The position numbers and the translations under genes were made by a program. A stretch of 64,000 nucleotides of DNA from Aliivibrio sifiae (lineage in GTDB: Bacteria > Pseudomonadota > Gammaproteobacteria > Enterobacterales > Vibrionaceae), in the NCBI RefSeq assembly GCF_002954705.1, contig NZ_MSCO01000002.1, forward strand, positions 673,950 to 737,949. Reading direction: 5' to 3'. Shown here one piece after another: positions 25,349-34,772 of the stretch; position 1 is the stretch's first letter; the number at the start of each line of letters is the position of its first letter. The notes under the pieces are model-generated. The model searched no databases, was not told the DNA's origin, and saw nothing but the letters and a program-made list of their open reading frames with translations.

Positions 25349-26320
25349 CTACTCTTCAATAAGTAAACTTAATAACACTTCCTCTAACTGATCCCAAGGC
25401 AATAGTTGGCTATCAATTACTTCTAATTTTGATTCCATCCCATCAATACTAAGTAAATTAACTGAAACAACACCGTTAGCGACGTTGAATGCATAAAAGC
25501 CTTTATTGGTATTCATTACCGCTTTAACACGTTCAGCCGTTAGCGCAGATAACATTGAAAATAGTTCATCAAAATTAAATACCGATTCAGCCCCAAAGAA
25601 CCAACCACAACTCACATAGCCCTGCCCTTTGTTTTCTTTACGACAGAATTTTTGTCCTGGCTCTAATATCATTTCAACAATTTCTTGCTCTGCATGATGA
25701 TGGTGATGATCTTCAATCGTTAATTCAACCGTTCTATTCTCATCTAACCAATGTAAAGGCAGCTCACCATGATTAATCGTGGTGGTTTTAGGTTGGTGTG
25801 GTAATGATTTTGCCCATGAAGCAAATAAACATTCATCATAATCGGACGCAATGTCCATTTTGGTCGCAACAACCACGTCAGAAATACTTAACTGATCATT
25901 AAAATTTTGGTTGCTTGTGTATTTCTCGTTAGACAAATTACGAGGGTCAACAAGGCCAATGGTTGACTTTAAATCAATATATTTTTCATAATGTTCAGAT
26001 TGAAGAATAGCTATAATTTTCTTAGGGTGACCTAAGCCTGTTGGTTCAATAATCAAACGATCTGGTTTTTGGCGTAATAATGCATTGATACCTACAGACA
26101 TAGGTAAACCCGCAGTACAGCACATGCAGCCACCAGGGACCTCTTTAACCATCGCCCCACTTTCTGTTAAAAAAGCACCATCGATACCAACTTCACCAAA
26201 TTCATTAACTAAAACAGCCCAAGACTCTCCTTCTGGCTTATTTTTAAGTAACTGCAAAATGGTTGTCGTTTTCCCTACACCGAGAAAACCAGTAATGATA
26301 TTTGTTGGTATTTTTTTCAT
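25349..26320 (-). CDS. yeiR: CobW/COG0523-family GTPase YeiR, zinc-linked
   Basis: 323 residues from the ATG at 26320; a GTG four codons upstream is less likely. P-loop GFLGVGKTT (about 11-19), the metal-binding CMCC motif (GGCMCC, about 66-71), and the GTPase base-recognition region near ATKMD are present. A His-rich patch DHHHHHAEQ (about 208-216) fits zinc handling. The match to E. coli YeiR extends through the N-terminal half (VLVNEFGEVGIDGA, LIEPTGLGHPK) and the RVKGV-like end (ERVKAVM). YeiR is a zinc-binding GTPase, proposed as a metallochaperone. Single gene. Confidence 0.88.
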   Translation of the reverse strand: MKKIPTNIITGFLGVGKTTTILQLLKNKPEGESWAVLVNEFGEVGIDGAFLTESGAMVKEVPGGCMCCTAGLPMSVGINALLRQKPDRLIIEPTGLGHPKKIIAILQSEHYEKYIDLKSTIGLVDPRNLSNEKYTSNQNFNDQLSISDVVVATKMDIASDYDECLFASWAKSLPHQPKTTTINHGELPLHWLDENRTVELTIEDHHHHHAEQEIVEMILEPGQKFCRKENKGQGYVSCGWFFGAESVFNFDELFSMLSALTAERVKAVMNTNKGFYAFNVANGVVSVNLLSIDGMESKLEVIDSQLLPWDQLEEVLLSLLIEE

Positions 26321-26534
26321 AACAATGCTCACAATTAATAAAATCCTTTTTATGATACCTCTACTGCGTCTTATCGTACTAATTATTTAAGAAAACTTAT
26401 TGATTAATTTACAAAATAAATTACATAAATCGAACTTTTGAGTTATGTTAGCAGTATGTGGGAATACTCTGTTATTTCTCAGAAAATCAATTTCACAATA
26501 ATTCGAAACAATATAATAATTAAAGGCTTAACGT

Positions 26535-28361
26535 ATGTTTAACTTCTTTGAACGGCTCACCACCGCTTTTCCAAAGCAAGAACCAGATCAGCCTCCTAAA
26601 GGGCTCTATGCATTTTGTCGCCATTATACCAAAGGGTTTGAAACTCCATTAATTGCAATGTCATCACTAAGTGCTGTTATTGCCATCATTGAGGTCTCAT
26701 TATTTGGTTTTATGGGACAATTAGTTGATTGGTTATCAACACATGATCGTGACACATTTTTAGCACAAGAAGGCCAAACTTTAATCTGGTTAGGTTTATT
26801 GGTTGTCATTGGTGTGCCTATTTTACTTCTTATACACTCTTTAATTACTCATCAAACTTTGTTGGGTAATTACCCAATGGCGATCCGCTGGCAAGCACAC
26901 CGTTATTTATTAAAACAAAGCGTATCATTCTACTCTGATGATTTTGCTGGCCGTATAGCCACTAAAGTAATGCAAACCTCATTAGCCGTTCGCGAAACCG
27001 TAATGAAGCTATTGGACGTGCTTGTCTATATCTCAGTTTATTTCACCTCGATGGTTGTTATGGTCGGCCAGGCTGATTGGCGTCTAATGATTCCAATGCT
27101 TATTTGGCTTGCTGCTTATATTGCTATCCAATTCTATTTTGTCCCTAAACTAAAAGCGATTTCTGAGAAACAAGCCGATGCACGCTCTACCATGACAGGT
27201 AGAATTGTAGATAGCTATACGAACATTAACACCGTGAAGTTATTCAGCCACAGCAAGCGTGAAACTGAATATGCAGAAGAAGGGATGGAAGAGTTCTTGG
27301 GCACGGTGCATAAACAAATGCGCTTAGCGACAGGAATTAATATTTCAGTTGAGATTATAAATTACCTTTTAGTTTTCTCTATTGCTGCTGTATCTATTAT
27401 GTTATGGGTTGATAACGTACTTTCTATTGGCGCTATTGCGATTGCCATCAGCTTAGCTTTACGTGTTAACGGTATGTCTCATTGGATAATGTGGGAAATT
27501 AGCTCATTATTTGAAAACCTAGGTACGGTTACCGATGGTATTAATACACTTTCAAAGCCAATTTCGATCAATGATAAGCCAGATGCAACAGAGTTAAAAG
27601 TGACTCAAGGCTCAATTAAGTTCGATAATGTTAATTTTCACTATGGTGAAAATAAAGGGGTAATTAATGACCTTAATCTTGAGATTAAACCAGGTGAAAA
27701 GATAGGTCTAGTCGGTCGTTCTGGAGCAGGTAAATCAACATTAGTAAATTTGTTGCTTCGTTTCCATGATATAGAATCTGGTTCTATTTCTATTGATGGG
27801 CATGATCTTAGAGAAGTAACTCAAGATTCACTGCGTAGCCAAATTGGTATGGTAAGCCAAGATACCTCTCTACTTCATCGCTCAATTAGAGATAACATCA
27901 AATATGGTCGCCCTGATGCAAGTGATGAAGCTCTATTTATTGCAACCAAACAAGCTCAAGCCCATGAGTTCATAGAAACATTAACCGACTCTAATGGTAA
28001 GAAAGGTTATGATGCTCAAGTTGGTGAACGTGGTGTGAAACTGTCTGGTGGTCAACGTCAACGTATTGCTATATCTCGAGTTTTACTCAAAGATGCACCA
28101 TTATTAATTTTAGATGAAGCAACCTCAGCCTTAGACTCAGAAGTTGAAGCAGCAATTCAGGACAGTCTTGATGAGCTAATGAAAGGAAAGACTGTAATTG
28201 CAATTGCACACCGCTTATCAACCATTGCTGCAATGGATAGATTATTGGTAATGGATCAAGGCAAAGTCGTAGAACAAGGTACGCATAAAGAGTTAGTACA
28301 ACTAGGTGGTATTTACGCCCAGTTATGGAATCATCAAACAGGTGGATTCATTAGCGACTAA
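26535..28361 (+). CDS. ABC exporter, fused membrane and ATPase domains
   Basis: 608 residues. Six-helix membrane domain (about 35-325) followed by a nucleotide-binding domain (about 360-605): Walker A GRSGAGKST (about 395-403), Q-loop VSQDTSLL, signature LSGGQRQRIA (about 501-510), Walker B LLILDEATSALD and switch His in IAHRLST. The N-terminal tail is cytoplasmic and amphipathic. It forms homodimers or pairs with another half-transporter; no second half is adjacent. Substrate unknown; MsbA-like or multidrug annotation would be a guess. Terminator at 28377-28411. Confidence 0.9.
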   Translation: MFNFFERLTTAFPKQEPDQPPKGLYAFCRHYTKGFETPLIAMSSLSAVIAIIEVSLFGFMGQLVDWLSTHDRDTFLAQEGQTLIWLGLLVVIGVPILLLIHSLITHQTLLGNYPMAIRWQAHRYLLKQSVSFYSDDFAGRIATKVMQTSLAVRETVMKLLDVLVYISVYFTSMVVMVGQADWRLMIPMLIWLAAYIAIQFYFVPKLKAISEKQADARSTMTGRIVDSYTNINTVKLFSHSKRETEYAEEGMEEFLGTVHKQMRLATGINISVEIINYLLVFSIAAVSIMLWVDNVLSIGAIAIAISLALRVNGMSHWIMWEISSLFENLGTVTDGINTLSKPISINDKPDATELKVTQGSIKFDNVNFHYGENKGVINDLNLEIKPGEKIGLVGRSGAGKSTLVNLLLRFHDIESGSISIDGHDLREVTQDSLRSQIGMVSQDTSLLHRSIRDNIKYGRPDASDEALFIATKQAQAHEFIETLTDSNGKKGYDAQVGERGVKLSGGQRQRIAISRVLLKDAPLLILDEATSALDSEVEAAIQDSLDELMKGKTVIAIAHRLSTIAAMDRLLVMDQGKVVEQGTHKELVQLGGIYAQLWNHQTGGFISD

Positions 28362-28376
28362 CTAACAACTTTAAAT

Positions 28377-28417
28377 GAAGGCACAATTTTATGTTTACTT
28401 TTTGTGCCTTCTCTTTC
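28377..28417 (+). terminator. Terminator of the ABC exporter gene
   Basis: Ten-base-pair stem GAAGGCACAA (28377-28386) and TTGTGCCTTC (28402-28411), 15-nt loop, then a T-rich stretch. Confidence 0.75.
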
Positions 28418-28522
28418 TTCGTGTTATTTTTGCGAAACATTAGATAACAAACTGATTTATTGTGGATAATTATTATTTTTTCTACTACATTATGTTTATA
28501 TCTTTCCAAAAGGCTTGAAACA

Positions 28523-29503
28523 TTGCGCGGATTAAATTCTCTCTTAATTATTTTGTTATTAAATCTAGTTACAGAGAAAGCTATCGCTCATAAGTTAACG
28601 CCAGAAAGACAAGTCGAGCAAGCTTTCGCAGCCTCACTCGTTTTATCTGATAGCAACATGATCACATTCGGGATCGCCGATTTTAATCCAAATAACTACT
28701 TCGAAAGTGATAATGAAAATATTGGAAGTTCTGATTCTGTTGAGCTTCGCAATCAAATGACGGTTTACTCCCTTCCCTATACATTTACATTAACCGACGA
28801 TCCTGATTCACTTTGGTCACATGAAATAACGGTTCGTGCTTCTTATGTAAATACTGATGTGGATATGGAGATCAAAGATAAATCTTTACCAGATTCAGAT
28901 ATTGATGAAGTTTTCGGCTTATATGCCGAATATGCTCAAAATTATGAGTTTTATGAAAATTGGACCATTTCATTGGGGAATGCTTTTCACCTAATGCATT
29001 ATAAAAACACCCACAAGTATAACTCTGCATTTAGTCAGTCTTTAGCTCCCTACTTTAATGGTACTTTTTTTAATGTCTCAAGTAATACCTTCATGATTGA
29101 ACCTAAAATCACCTTTCAGTATAAAAAAGAAACTGATTGGGGAGAATGGCGTTTCAATAACAGCTATCATTATGCTTATGGTCAAGGTTTTGGTGGCTCT
29201 GCTAATTTTAGCTCAGATGTAAATCCAGAAGTCTGGCGTTTTGTAAATAGTCTACAATTAAGATACAACATGGCTCATTGGAATCGTTTTGCTCAAGTTC
29301 TATACTTAAAAGCAAAGCGTGTCGATCTAGGTGGTGATGTGAACGAACCTCTTGGCACTGATTTCTATTATGAGTTCAATATTGCATGGTTAATCGATAC
29401 GAGAAAATGGATATCTCTGGTTGATAATGTCGGTATTGGGTTCACATTTAACGTAGGTAGTGCGCTTCGCGGCGGCAGTATTGTTCTTTTTTACGATGAA
29501 TAG
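28523..29503 (+). CDS. Solitary outer-membrane beta-barrel protein (Vibrio-type)
   Basis: 326 residues from TTG at 28523; a TTG at 28460 would give 347. The inner start is preferred because AAAAGG lies 9 nt before it and it leaves a proper signal peptide (RGLNSLLIILLLNLVTEKAIA). The mature chain alternates polar and aromatic strands (ITFGIADFNPNNYFE, LRYNMAHWNRFAQVLYLKAKR) and ends IVLFYDE. I assign it to the family called solitary outer membrane autotransporter beta-barrel. It has no passenger domain. Function unknown. Confidence 0.7.
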   Translation: MRGLNSLLIILLLNLVTEKAIAHKLTPERQVEQAFAASLVLSDSNMITFGIADFNPNNYFESDNENIGSSDSVELRNQMTVYSLPYTFTLTDDPDSLWSHEITVRASYVNTDVDMEIKDKSLPDSDIDEVFGLYAEYAQNYEFYENWTISLGNAFHLMHYKNTHKYNSAFSQSLAPYFNGTFFNVSSNTFMIEPKITFQYKKETDWGEWRFNNSYHYAYGQGFGGSANFSSDVNPEVWRFVNSLQLRYNMAHWNRFAQVLYLKAKRVDLGGDVNEPLGTDFYYEFNIAWLIDTRKWISLVDNVGIGFTFNVGSALRGGSIVLFYDE

Positions 29504-29722
29504 TCACCAATAAACTTACATTATTCTTTAATGATAACAGCGTGTTTATATATTTTACTCCTCATTAACCCACTAGAGTTGATAAAAATGCTACTATCCG
29601 TCCCTGAAATTAGACAATATCATTCAGGATAATGCATTAAAATACATTTATTCTTCATTTTTTTTCGAAAAGCTAACTAATGTAGACGAAACTAAGAATC
29701 GATATTTCAACTTAGGAGTACT

Positions 29723-30946
29723 ATGTCAAACACTCTATCTATTGGCGCACTTGAATCATTTTTAATTGCCATTGCGGTGCTTTTTCTCGGCCACTTGGTC
29801 AATTCAAAAGTTGTGCTATTTAAAAAATATAATATCCCAGAGCCAATTGTTGGCGGATTGATCGTCGCGGTTGCTATCACCGCTCTCCATTTTAAGGGTA
29901 TTAACTTACAGTTCTCACTGCCTTTACAAAGTACATTCATGCTAATGTTCTTTAGTACAGTCGGCTTGGCTGCTAACTATAAGCAATTAATAAAAGGAGG
30001 CACGAAAGTCTTCATTTTTCTTACAGTTGCTTCTGTTTACATCATTATCCAAAACGGAATTGGCGTCAGCTTGGCAAGCATGATGGGACTAGATCCTCTT
30101 ATGGGATTAATTGCTGGTTCAATTACCCTATCTGGTGGTCATGGTACAGGCGCTGCGTGGTCACAAACATTTGCTGAGACTTATCATTTAAACACACTAG
30201 AACTAGCAATGGCATCAGCAACCTTTGGTTTAATTATGGGGGGGTTAATTGGTAGCCCAATTGCACAAAAACTTATCCATAGACATAAACTAGAATCAGA
30301 GTATGGCACAGGGGTTGATACTCATAGCCGTTTCCCTGAGCTTGTTACCTATAATGAACGTGAAGAAGATAAAGTTACCGCTAAAAAAGTAATTGAAACA
30401 TTATTTGTTCTTTTACTTTGTGTCGTTGGTGCCGGATACCTTGGTGATTTTGTTGCTACCTTTGATATCTCATGGCTGAAAATTCCTGATTTTGTCTATG
30501 CATTATTTATCGGTGTATTCATTACTAATATCACTGAAGTTACTAAGATCCATAAAATTGATACTGAAACAGTTGATATTTTAGGTACGGTTTCACTTGC
30601 CCTGTTCTTAGCAATGGCATTAATGAGCTTAAAGCTGTGGAATATCTTCGACTTAGCGATTCCATTACTGATTATTCTTTCAGTTCAAACCGTAGTCCTA
30701 GCGTTGTTTTCATATTTCGTTACATTCCGCGTTATGGGGTCAAATTATGATGCTGCGGTAATGGCTGGCGGTCACTGTGGGTTTGGTCTAGGCGCGACAC
30801 CAACAGCGGTGATGAATATGGGCTCACTCGTCTCTCGTTTTGGACCATCACCACAAGCGTTTATGGTTGTTCCTATTGTCGGTGCGTTTTTCATTGATAT
30901 CGTAAATTTGATTATTTTACAAACTTACATTAGCTTTATTGGATAA
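29723..30946 (+). CDS. gltS: Sodium/glutamate symporter GltS, copy 1
   Basis: 407 residues with about ten hydrophobic segments. Family landmarks: NIPEPIVGGLIVA near residue 35, the two re-entrant loop motifs LSGGHGTGAAWSQ (about 137-149) and GGHCGFGLGATPTAVMNM (about 349-366). It imports glutamate with Na+ across the inner membrane. The product is highly similar to the copy at 58953 (same length within one residue-scale tail and the same loop motifs). The ribosome site TTAGGAGT precedes the ATG. Terminator at 31014-31049 is shared with the HD-GYP gene. Confidence 0.92.
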   Translation: MSNTLSIGALESFLIAIAVLFLGHLVNSKVVLFKKYNIPEPIVGGLIVAVAITALHFKGINLQFSLPLQSTFMLMFFSTVGLAANYKQLIKGGTKVFIFLTVASVYIIIQNGIGVSLASMMGLDPLMGLIAGSITLSGGHGTGAAWSQTFAETYHLNTLELAMASATFGLIMGGLIGSPIAQKLIHRHKLESEYGTGVDTHSRFPELVTYNEREEDKVTAKKVIETLFVLLLCVVGAGYLGDFVATFDISWLKIPDFVYALFIGVFITNITEVTKIHKIDTETVDILGTVSLALFLAMALMSLKLWNIFDLAIPLLIILSVQTVVLALFSYFVTFRVMGSNYDAAVMAGGHCGFGLGATPTAVMNMGSLVSRFGPSPQAFMVVPIVGAFFIDIVNLIILQTYISFIG

Positions 30947-31013
30947 TACTAATCACAGTAAGTAAGCTGATTCAGCATTTTAACCAGCTACGATGATCAG
31001 TTATTTACTAAAT

Positions 31014-31049
31014 AAAAAGCCCGCTACATCACTGTATCGGGCTTTTTTT
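31014..31049. terminator. Bidirectional terminator between gltS copy 1 and the HD-GYP gene
   Basis: GCCCG-C-TACA paired with TGTA-T-CGGGC (one mismatch), TCAC loop, with A-run before and seven Ts after. Confidence 0.88.
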
Positions 31050-31078
31050 CGTTAAAATGATAAGTAATCTCATACAAT

Positions 31079-32827
31079 TTAATCAGGGTATTCCTGTCTA
31101 ATATCAACAAATTTTTGAATGTTATTTAAGAACATTTGGCACAAATTAGGATCAAACTGTTTACCACATTCTTTTTCAAACAGCGCTATAACTTTGTCTA
31201 GAGGCCATGGCTCTTTATAGCAACGCTTACTCATCAAGGCATCGAATACATCCGTTATCGCTGTAATACGAGCAAAAATATAAATTTCATCAGCGACTAG
31301 TTGATTAGGGTACCCTTTTCCATCCCACCGTTCATGATGCTCTAAGGCTATCCTTGCTGCTGATTGCATAATTTCGCCCCCTGAACTTAATAAGTTATAA
31401 CCCATAACAGTATGTTGCTCTATTATTTTTCTTTCATCTTGGGTTAACTTACCTGGCTTATCTAATATAGCCTCTGAGATCCCTATTTTACCAACATCAT
31501 GCATAGGGCTAATAACTTCTATTAATTCATATTCTGATAAAGGTAACCCATAAATTTTACCTAGAAGCCAAGACATTTTAGCAACTCTGCGAACATGACT
31601 TCCCGTTTCACCAGAACGCGTTTCTATCGCCTCCCCTAAAACTTCTATCATTTCTTTTTGTACTGTTAATGTTTTTCTCTGTAGAGCCAATATGTGCGAT
31701 TTATTTTCATTTAATTCTTTCTTACGTAGTATGGCAATATATTGAGTAATGATAATGCCAAGCATCATTACTACTAATAGCGCAGAGACACTAATGATAT
31801 TTCTGTGCTCATACAGATAAGAATAAGGTTCATTCACGACACTCGAAGCATGAGGTAATTCTTGTCTTTTTAAATGAAAACGCTCTACCATGCTTGAATC
31901 GAAAAGATAGCCTTCCCATGCAGAAGGAAAATTAGACACCTTTTCTGTTATCGTAAAATTCAATTTCTGACGAAGCGATAAAATCGATTGCACACCTAAT
32001 GAATAAGAACGATTTACATAGCCACCAAGAACCCCATAGCCAATGTAATGCTCCCAAAATACAAAGATTGGGATAGCACTATTTTTAGATAATACCGAAG
32101 CAATAGCGGCATAATCATAATATCGGCCTTTGTTTAATTCAGTATTATAGTGCGTTAGAAAAGCAACTGAATCTCTTGGGGCTGTAGATAAGAAAGCTGT
32201 AGCTTCTTCTAATGATTTATCGTTGATAACTTTAACTGTTAATTGAGCGAACTTCTCAGCCTCAGATAAAAAATGCTTACGAATTAACTGAGAGGTTAAG
32301 CTGTCATCACTTAATAAATATATCGTTTTGACGTTAGGGAAAAGCGATTGTGCCAATTCTAAGTTTTTAGATATGTGATCCCGCTCATAATAGATTGTTA
32401 ATCGATTTTTCAGGGTACCTAAATCTGGGGAAAGATTATTAATACCAACAGCTACAATAGGAATGTCAGGATAAAGGTTGTCGGCGTTTTTAATTAAAAA
32501 ATTGAGTGCATTATCATCAGAGGCAATAACGGCATCAAAGTAATCTATTTTATATTTAATACTCAAATAGTACTGATACTCTGCATGATATTGCTTATTA
32601 TCAATACGTTTAGAATCCATATACTCAATCGATAAACGTATATTTTTATCTGCATTTTTTATGGTGTTCTGAATCCCCTTCTCTATGTTCATCGTCCACT
32701 CATAAGACGGGCTATAAGAGTGTAGGATAAGAATATTAATGGGCTTTTCAGTCTCTACCAATCGCGCAAAAGAAATCGATGGATATAGAGATAAAAAAGC
32801 CATTAAGAATGAGAAAAAGTAACGCAT
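31079..32827 (-). CDS. Membrane HD-GYP c-di-GMP phosphodiesterase with periplasmic binding domain
   Basis: 582 residues. Signal peptide (about 1-21), a periplasmic ABC-substrate-binding-like sensor (about 28-320; INILILHSYSPSYEWT), one membrane segment (about 343-366) and a cytoplasmic HD-GYP domain (about 395-575). The metal and substrate motifs are complete: ETGSHVRRVAK, HD at 443-444 (MHDVGKIG), HH at 497-498, and GYP at 505-507 (GKGYP). It should degrade c-di-GMP in response to a small ligand or partner protein. Co-directional with the next two genes but 29 bp past the 165-residue gene start... it lies downstream of them, so one operon is possible. Confidence 0.9.
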   Translation of the reverse strand: MRYFFSFLMAFLSLYPSISFARLVETEKPINILILHSYSPSYEWTMNIEKGIQNTIKNADKNIRLSIEYMDSKRIDNKQYHAEYQYYLSIKYKIDYFDAVIASDDNALNFLIKNADNLYPDIPIVAVGINNLSPDLGTLKNRLTIYYERDHISKNLELAQSLFPNVKTIYLLSDDSLTSQLIRKHFLSEAEKFAQLTVKVINDKSLEEATAFLSTAPRDSVAFLTHYNTELNKGRYYDYAAIASVLSKNSAIPIFVFWEHYIGYGVLGGYVNRSYSLGVQSILSLRQKLNFTITEKVSNFPSAWEGYLFDSSMVERFHLKRQELPHASSVVNEPYSYLYEHRNIISVSALLVVMMLGIIITQYIAILRKKELNENKSHILALQRKTLTVQKEMIEVLGEAIETRSGETGSHVRRVAKMSWLLGKIYGLPLSEYELIEVISPMHDVGKIGISEAILDKPGKLTQDERKIIEQHTVMGYNLLSSGGEIMQSAARIALEHHERWDGKGYPNQLVADEIYIFARITAITDVFDALMSKRCYKEPWPLDKVIALFEKECGKQFDPNLCQMFLNNIQKFVDIRQEYPD

Positions 32828-32855
32828 ATTATGGTTAGCTTATTAGTAAACAGGC

Positions 32856-33347
32856 TTATGTTCGAATACAAGATGTAAACGTATGACCTGTTAAAGCAGT
32901 TTGTTGCTCCATGACTGCACTTAAAAAGCTATTAATAGTCAAAACATCACTTGTTACTACAACATCCGAAACATACATGACATCATCAGAAGCTTGAGAC
33001 ACACATGCGGCAACAGGTTTCATACCATCTAAAGCTATAAATAGTTGATAATCGTCACACAAATCTACTTGAGTTAGAAATTCGAGTACATCGTCATACT
33101 CTGTATCCCATTGACTCGCTACCGTCATTGCCCATCGGATAGTTAAACGATGCTCAGTAACTAATAAAATTGACATGTTTTCAGGGAATACTGGCGAAAG
33201 GTAGGTGTATTCTTCCGAATCTAGAGTCTCTTGATTTAAGTAGACATCGCGACCTTTTACACTTTCAGGCGTAGGAAAGTCGACATTAACTTGATTCGCT
33301 AACCAAGTTAATTTTTGCTGATGGAATGTATTCAAATCTATAGACAT
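32856..33347 (-). CDS. Hypothetical cytoplasmic protein
   Basis: 163 residues from the ATG at 33347, chosen because TAGGTG lies 5 nt upstream; a GTG two codons earlier is possible. No signal peptide or membrane segment; acidic. The second half (YQLFIALDGMKPVAACVSQASDDVMYVSDVVV) faintly resembles the strand pair of an acetyltransferase fold, but no acetyl-CoA loop is visible. I do not recognise the family. It lies 28 bp upstream of the HD-GYP gene and downstream of DUF3010 with a hairpin between. Confidence 0.55.
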   Translation of the reverse strand: MSIDLNTFHQQKLTWLANQVNVDFPTPESVKGRDVYLNQETLDSEEYTYLSPVFPENMSILLVTEHRLTIRWAMTVASQWDTEYDDVLEFLTQVDLCDDYQLFIALDGMKPVAACVSQASDDVMYVSDVVVTSDVLTINSFLSAVMEQQTALTGHTFTSCIRT

Positions 33348-33357
33348 AAGCACCTAC

Positions 33358-33385
33358 AAAAAAGGATGGTTAATCCATCCTTTTA
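33358..33385 (-). terminator. Hairpin after the DUF3010 gene
   Basis: Stem AAAAGGATGG (33360-33369) and CCATCCTTTT (33375-33384), 5-nt loop, with a minus-strand T-run. It separates DUF3010 from the next gene; the ribosome site of that gene follows at once, so read-through would be attenuated. Confidence 0.8.
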
Positions 33386-33397
33386 ATAATCAAAAAA

Positions 33398-33820
33398 TTA
33401 TAAGTTTAAGAAAGCAAAACCCGTTTCATACGCTTCTTGCTGATAACCTTTAAGGCCAACTTCTTTTACTCGCAGCATTTCTGGTGCGCGTTTAAGGCTA
33501 GCTTTTTGATCCATTGCTGATAATACTTCAACTTCAACAGCGTCAATTAACTGAATCGCAGCTTCTAATTTAAAGCCGACAGCACCGCCAGCAAACTTAC
33601 CTTTCATAACGCGTTCTTTAATTACAACCGTTTCTACTTGATAGTCTTCCATCAATTTTTTAAATTTAAACTGAAAATCACGGATAGATTCCGTTTTAGA
33701 TGGCTCAGTAATATCAAATTTAGCAACACGACAATCTGGTAGGTCAATCATGCCATCTGATTTATTAACTAAACAGATGATTGCTTCATTACCTTTAAGC
33801 TCTACGCCACATACTTTCAT
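33398..33820 (-). CDS. DUF3010-family protein (RNase H-like fold likely)
   Basis: 140 residues. Begins KVCGVELKGNEAIICLV, a beta-hairpin with a glycine typical of RNase H/actin-like starts, and has TVVIKERVMKGKFAGGAVGFKLEAAIQLI (about 62-90), the core I associate with DUF3010. Cytoplasmic, about family length. Function not established. A possible Holliday-resolvase-like fold is inference from the start motif. Confidence 0.75.
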   Translation of the reverse strand: MKVCGVELKGNEAIICLVNKSDGMIDLPDCRVAKFDITEPSKTESIRDFQFKFKKLMEDYQVETVVIKERVMKGKFAGGAVGFKLEAAIQLIDAVEVEVLSAMDQKASLKRAPEMLRVKEVGLKGYQQEAYETGFAFLNL

Positions 33821-33915
33821 TCTAAAATCCTAACAATGTCTTGAACTCGTTGATTATAGCCTAATTAAATTAAATAGATACGCTGAATCTAACAATAAAA
33901 ATCAAGCATTAAAAA

Positions 33916-34029
33916 TCATTGGCCCCAAATATTACAAAAGTCTGGAACACATACACTTGGTTGTGATGGAGAGGTGCAGCCACTTAATAAAATAACCATA
34001 ATAGCAGCTGTAATTATTTGTTTTTTCAA
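33916..34029 (-). CDS. 37-residue lipoprotein with TTG start
   Basis: Frame MKKQIITAAIMVILLSGC, then TSPSQPSVCVPDFCNIWGQ and stop. The lipobox LLSGC puts the acylated Cys at residue 18 and leaves a 20-residue lipopeptide with two more Cys (CVPDFC) that may pair. The start is TTG with GGAG and a suitable spacing (GGAGATATATC) before it. The combination of signal peptide, lipobox and ribosome site in such a short frame argues against chance. Family and role unknown; small entericidin-like or Lpp-like lipoproteins are loose parallels. Confidence 0.55.
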   Translation of the reverse strand: MKKQIITAAIMVILLSGCTSPSQPSVCVPDFCNIWGQ

Positions 34030-34239
34030 GATATATCTCCACATGTGTATTTTATAGAATAGATACTAATACACTTTTGACTAATTCAAAAACCCATTTG
34101 TCATTTGAGTTCGCATATACACCTAACTACTCTATGCTAACGTCATGACATCATTTATATTTTTAGTATCGTGCCATGCTCAAATCGAATAACACTTATG
34201 CTACACTCATCTATATCGTTTAAAATCAGAGAATCTTTA

Positions 34240-34710
34240 ATGAAAAAAATTATTTTTGCTCTAAGTCTGACCGCAATGCTTACTGCTTGTTCAGATAATG
34301 AAGTCGGTGACGTATCACTAGGTATGTTCACCATGAAAGATATCAAAGTTTCAAACTTGGATGATGACAAAATCCCAGGCATTACTTGTCACATTGCATC
34401 AGTTGAAGCTGACTTCAGTCTTGCAGATCCGAGTGATAGCTCTATTTCATGTCGCCAAACGGGTGATATCACACCTGAGATGATTGCAACAATCAATAAA
34501 TCTAAATCAGGTGAAGTGGTATTTAAACAATCTAAGAGTATTTTCTTCAAATCAATGAAGGTTAGACGCATCTACGATGCTGAAAATCAAACCCTACTCT
34601 ACCTGTCTTACACAACAAAAGAGACCGAAGGCAGCTTTAAACATAGTCTTTCAACTGTTCCACTGTGGGGTACTAAGGCGTACCAAGAGCAACCAATATC
34701 TGCTCAGTAA
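34240..34710 (+). CDS. creA: CreA-family lipoprotein
   Basis: 156 residues from the ATG at 34240 (upstream starts add a sequence that is not a signal peptide). Lipobox LTAC with Cys at residue 17. The mature part follows CreA: GITCHIASVEADFSLADPSDSSISCRQTG (E. coli VTCYVSR ... AAISCQQVG), GEVVFKQSKSIFFKSMKVRRIYDAENQTLLYLSYTTKETEGS. E. coli CreA is soluble-exported; here it is lipidated. Function unknown; it is not next to creBC. Confidence 0.85.
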   Translation: MKKIIFALSLTAMLTACSDNEVGDVSLGMFTMKDIKVSNLDDDKIPGITCHIASVEADFSLADPSDSSISCRQTGDITPEMIATINKSKSGEVVFKQSKSIFFKSMKVRRIYDAENQTLLYLSYTTKETEGSFKHSLSTVPLWGTKAYQEQPISAQ

Positions 34711-34718
34711 AATGCAAA

Positions 34719-34752
34719 TAAACCAGATAGGGATATATCCTTATCTGGTTTA
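34719..34752. terminator. Bidirectional terminator between creA and the OmpA-like gene
   Basis: Stem AAACCAGATA-GGAT with its complement (one mismatch), 2-nt loop region; serves convergent genes. Confidence 0.8.
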
Positions 34753-34772
34753 CACTATCTTTAATCTTATCT

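Noticed and set aside
34308-34321. GTGACGTATCAC as matS
   Set aside because: One base short of the 13-bp layout; the halves do not fit the consensus.
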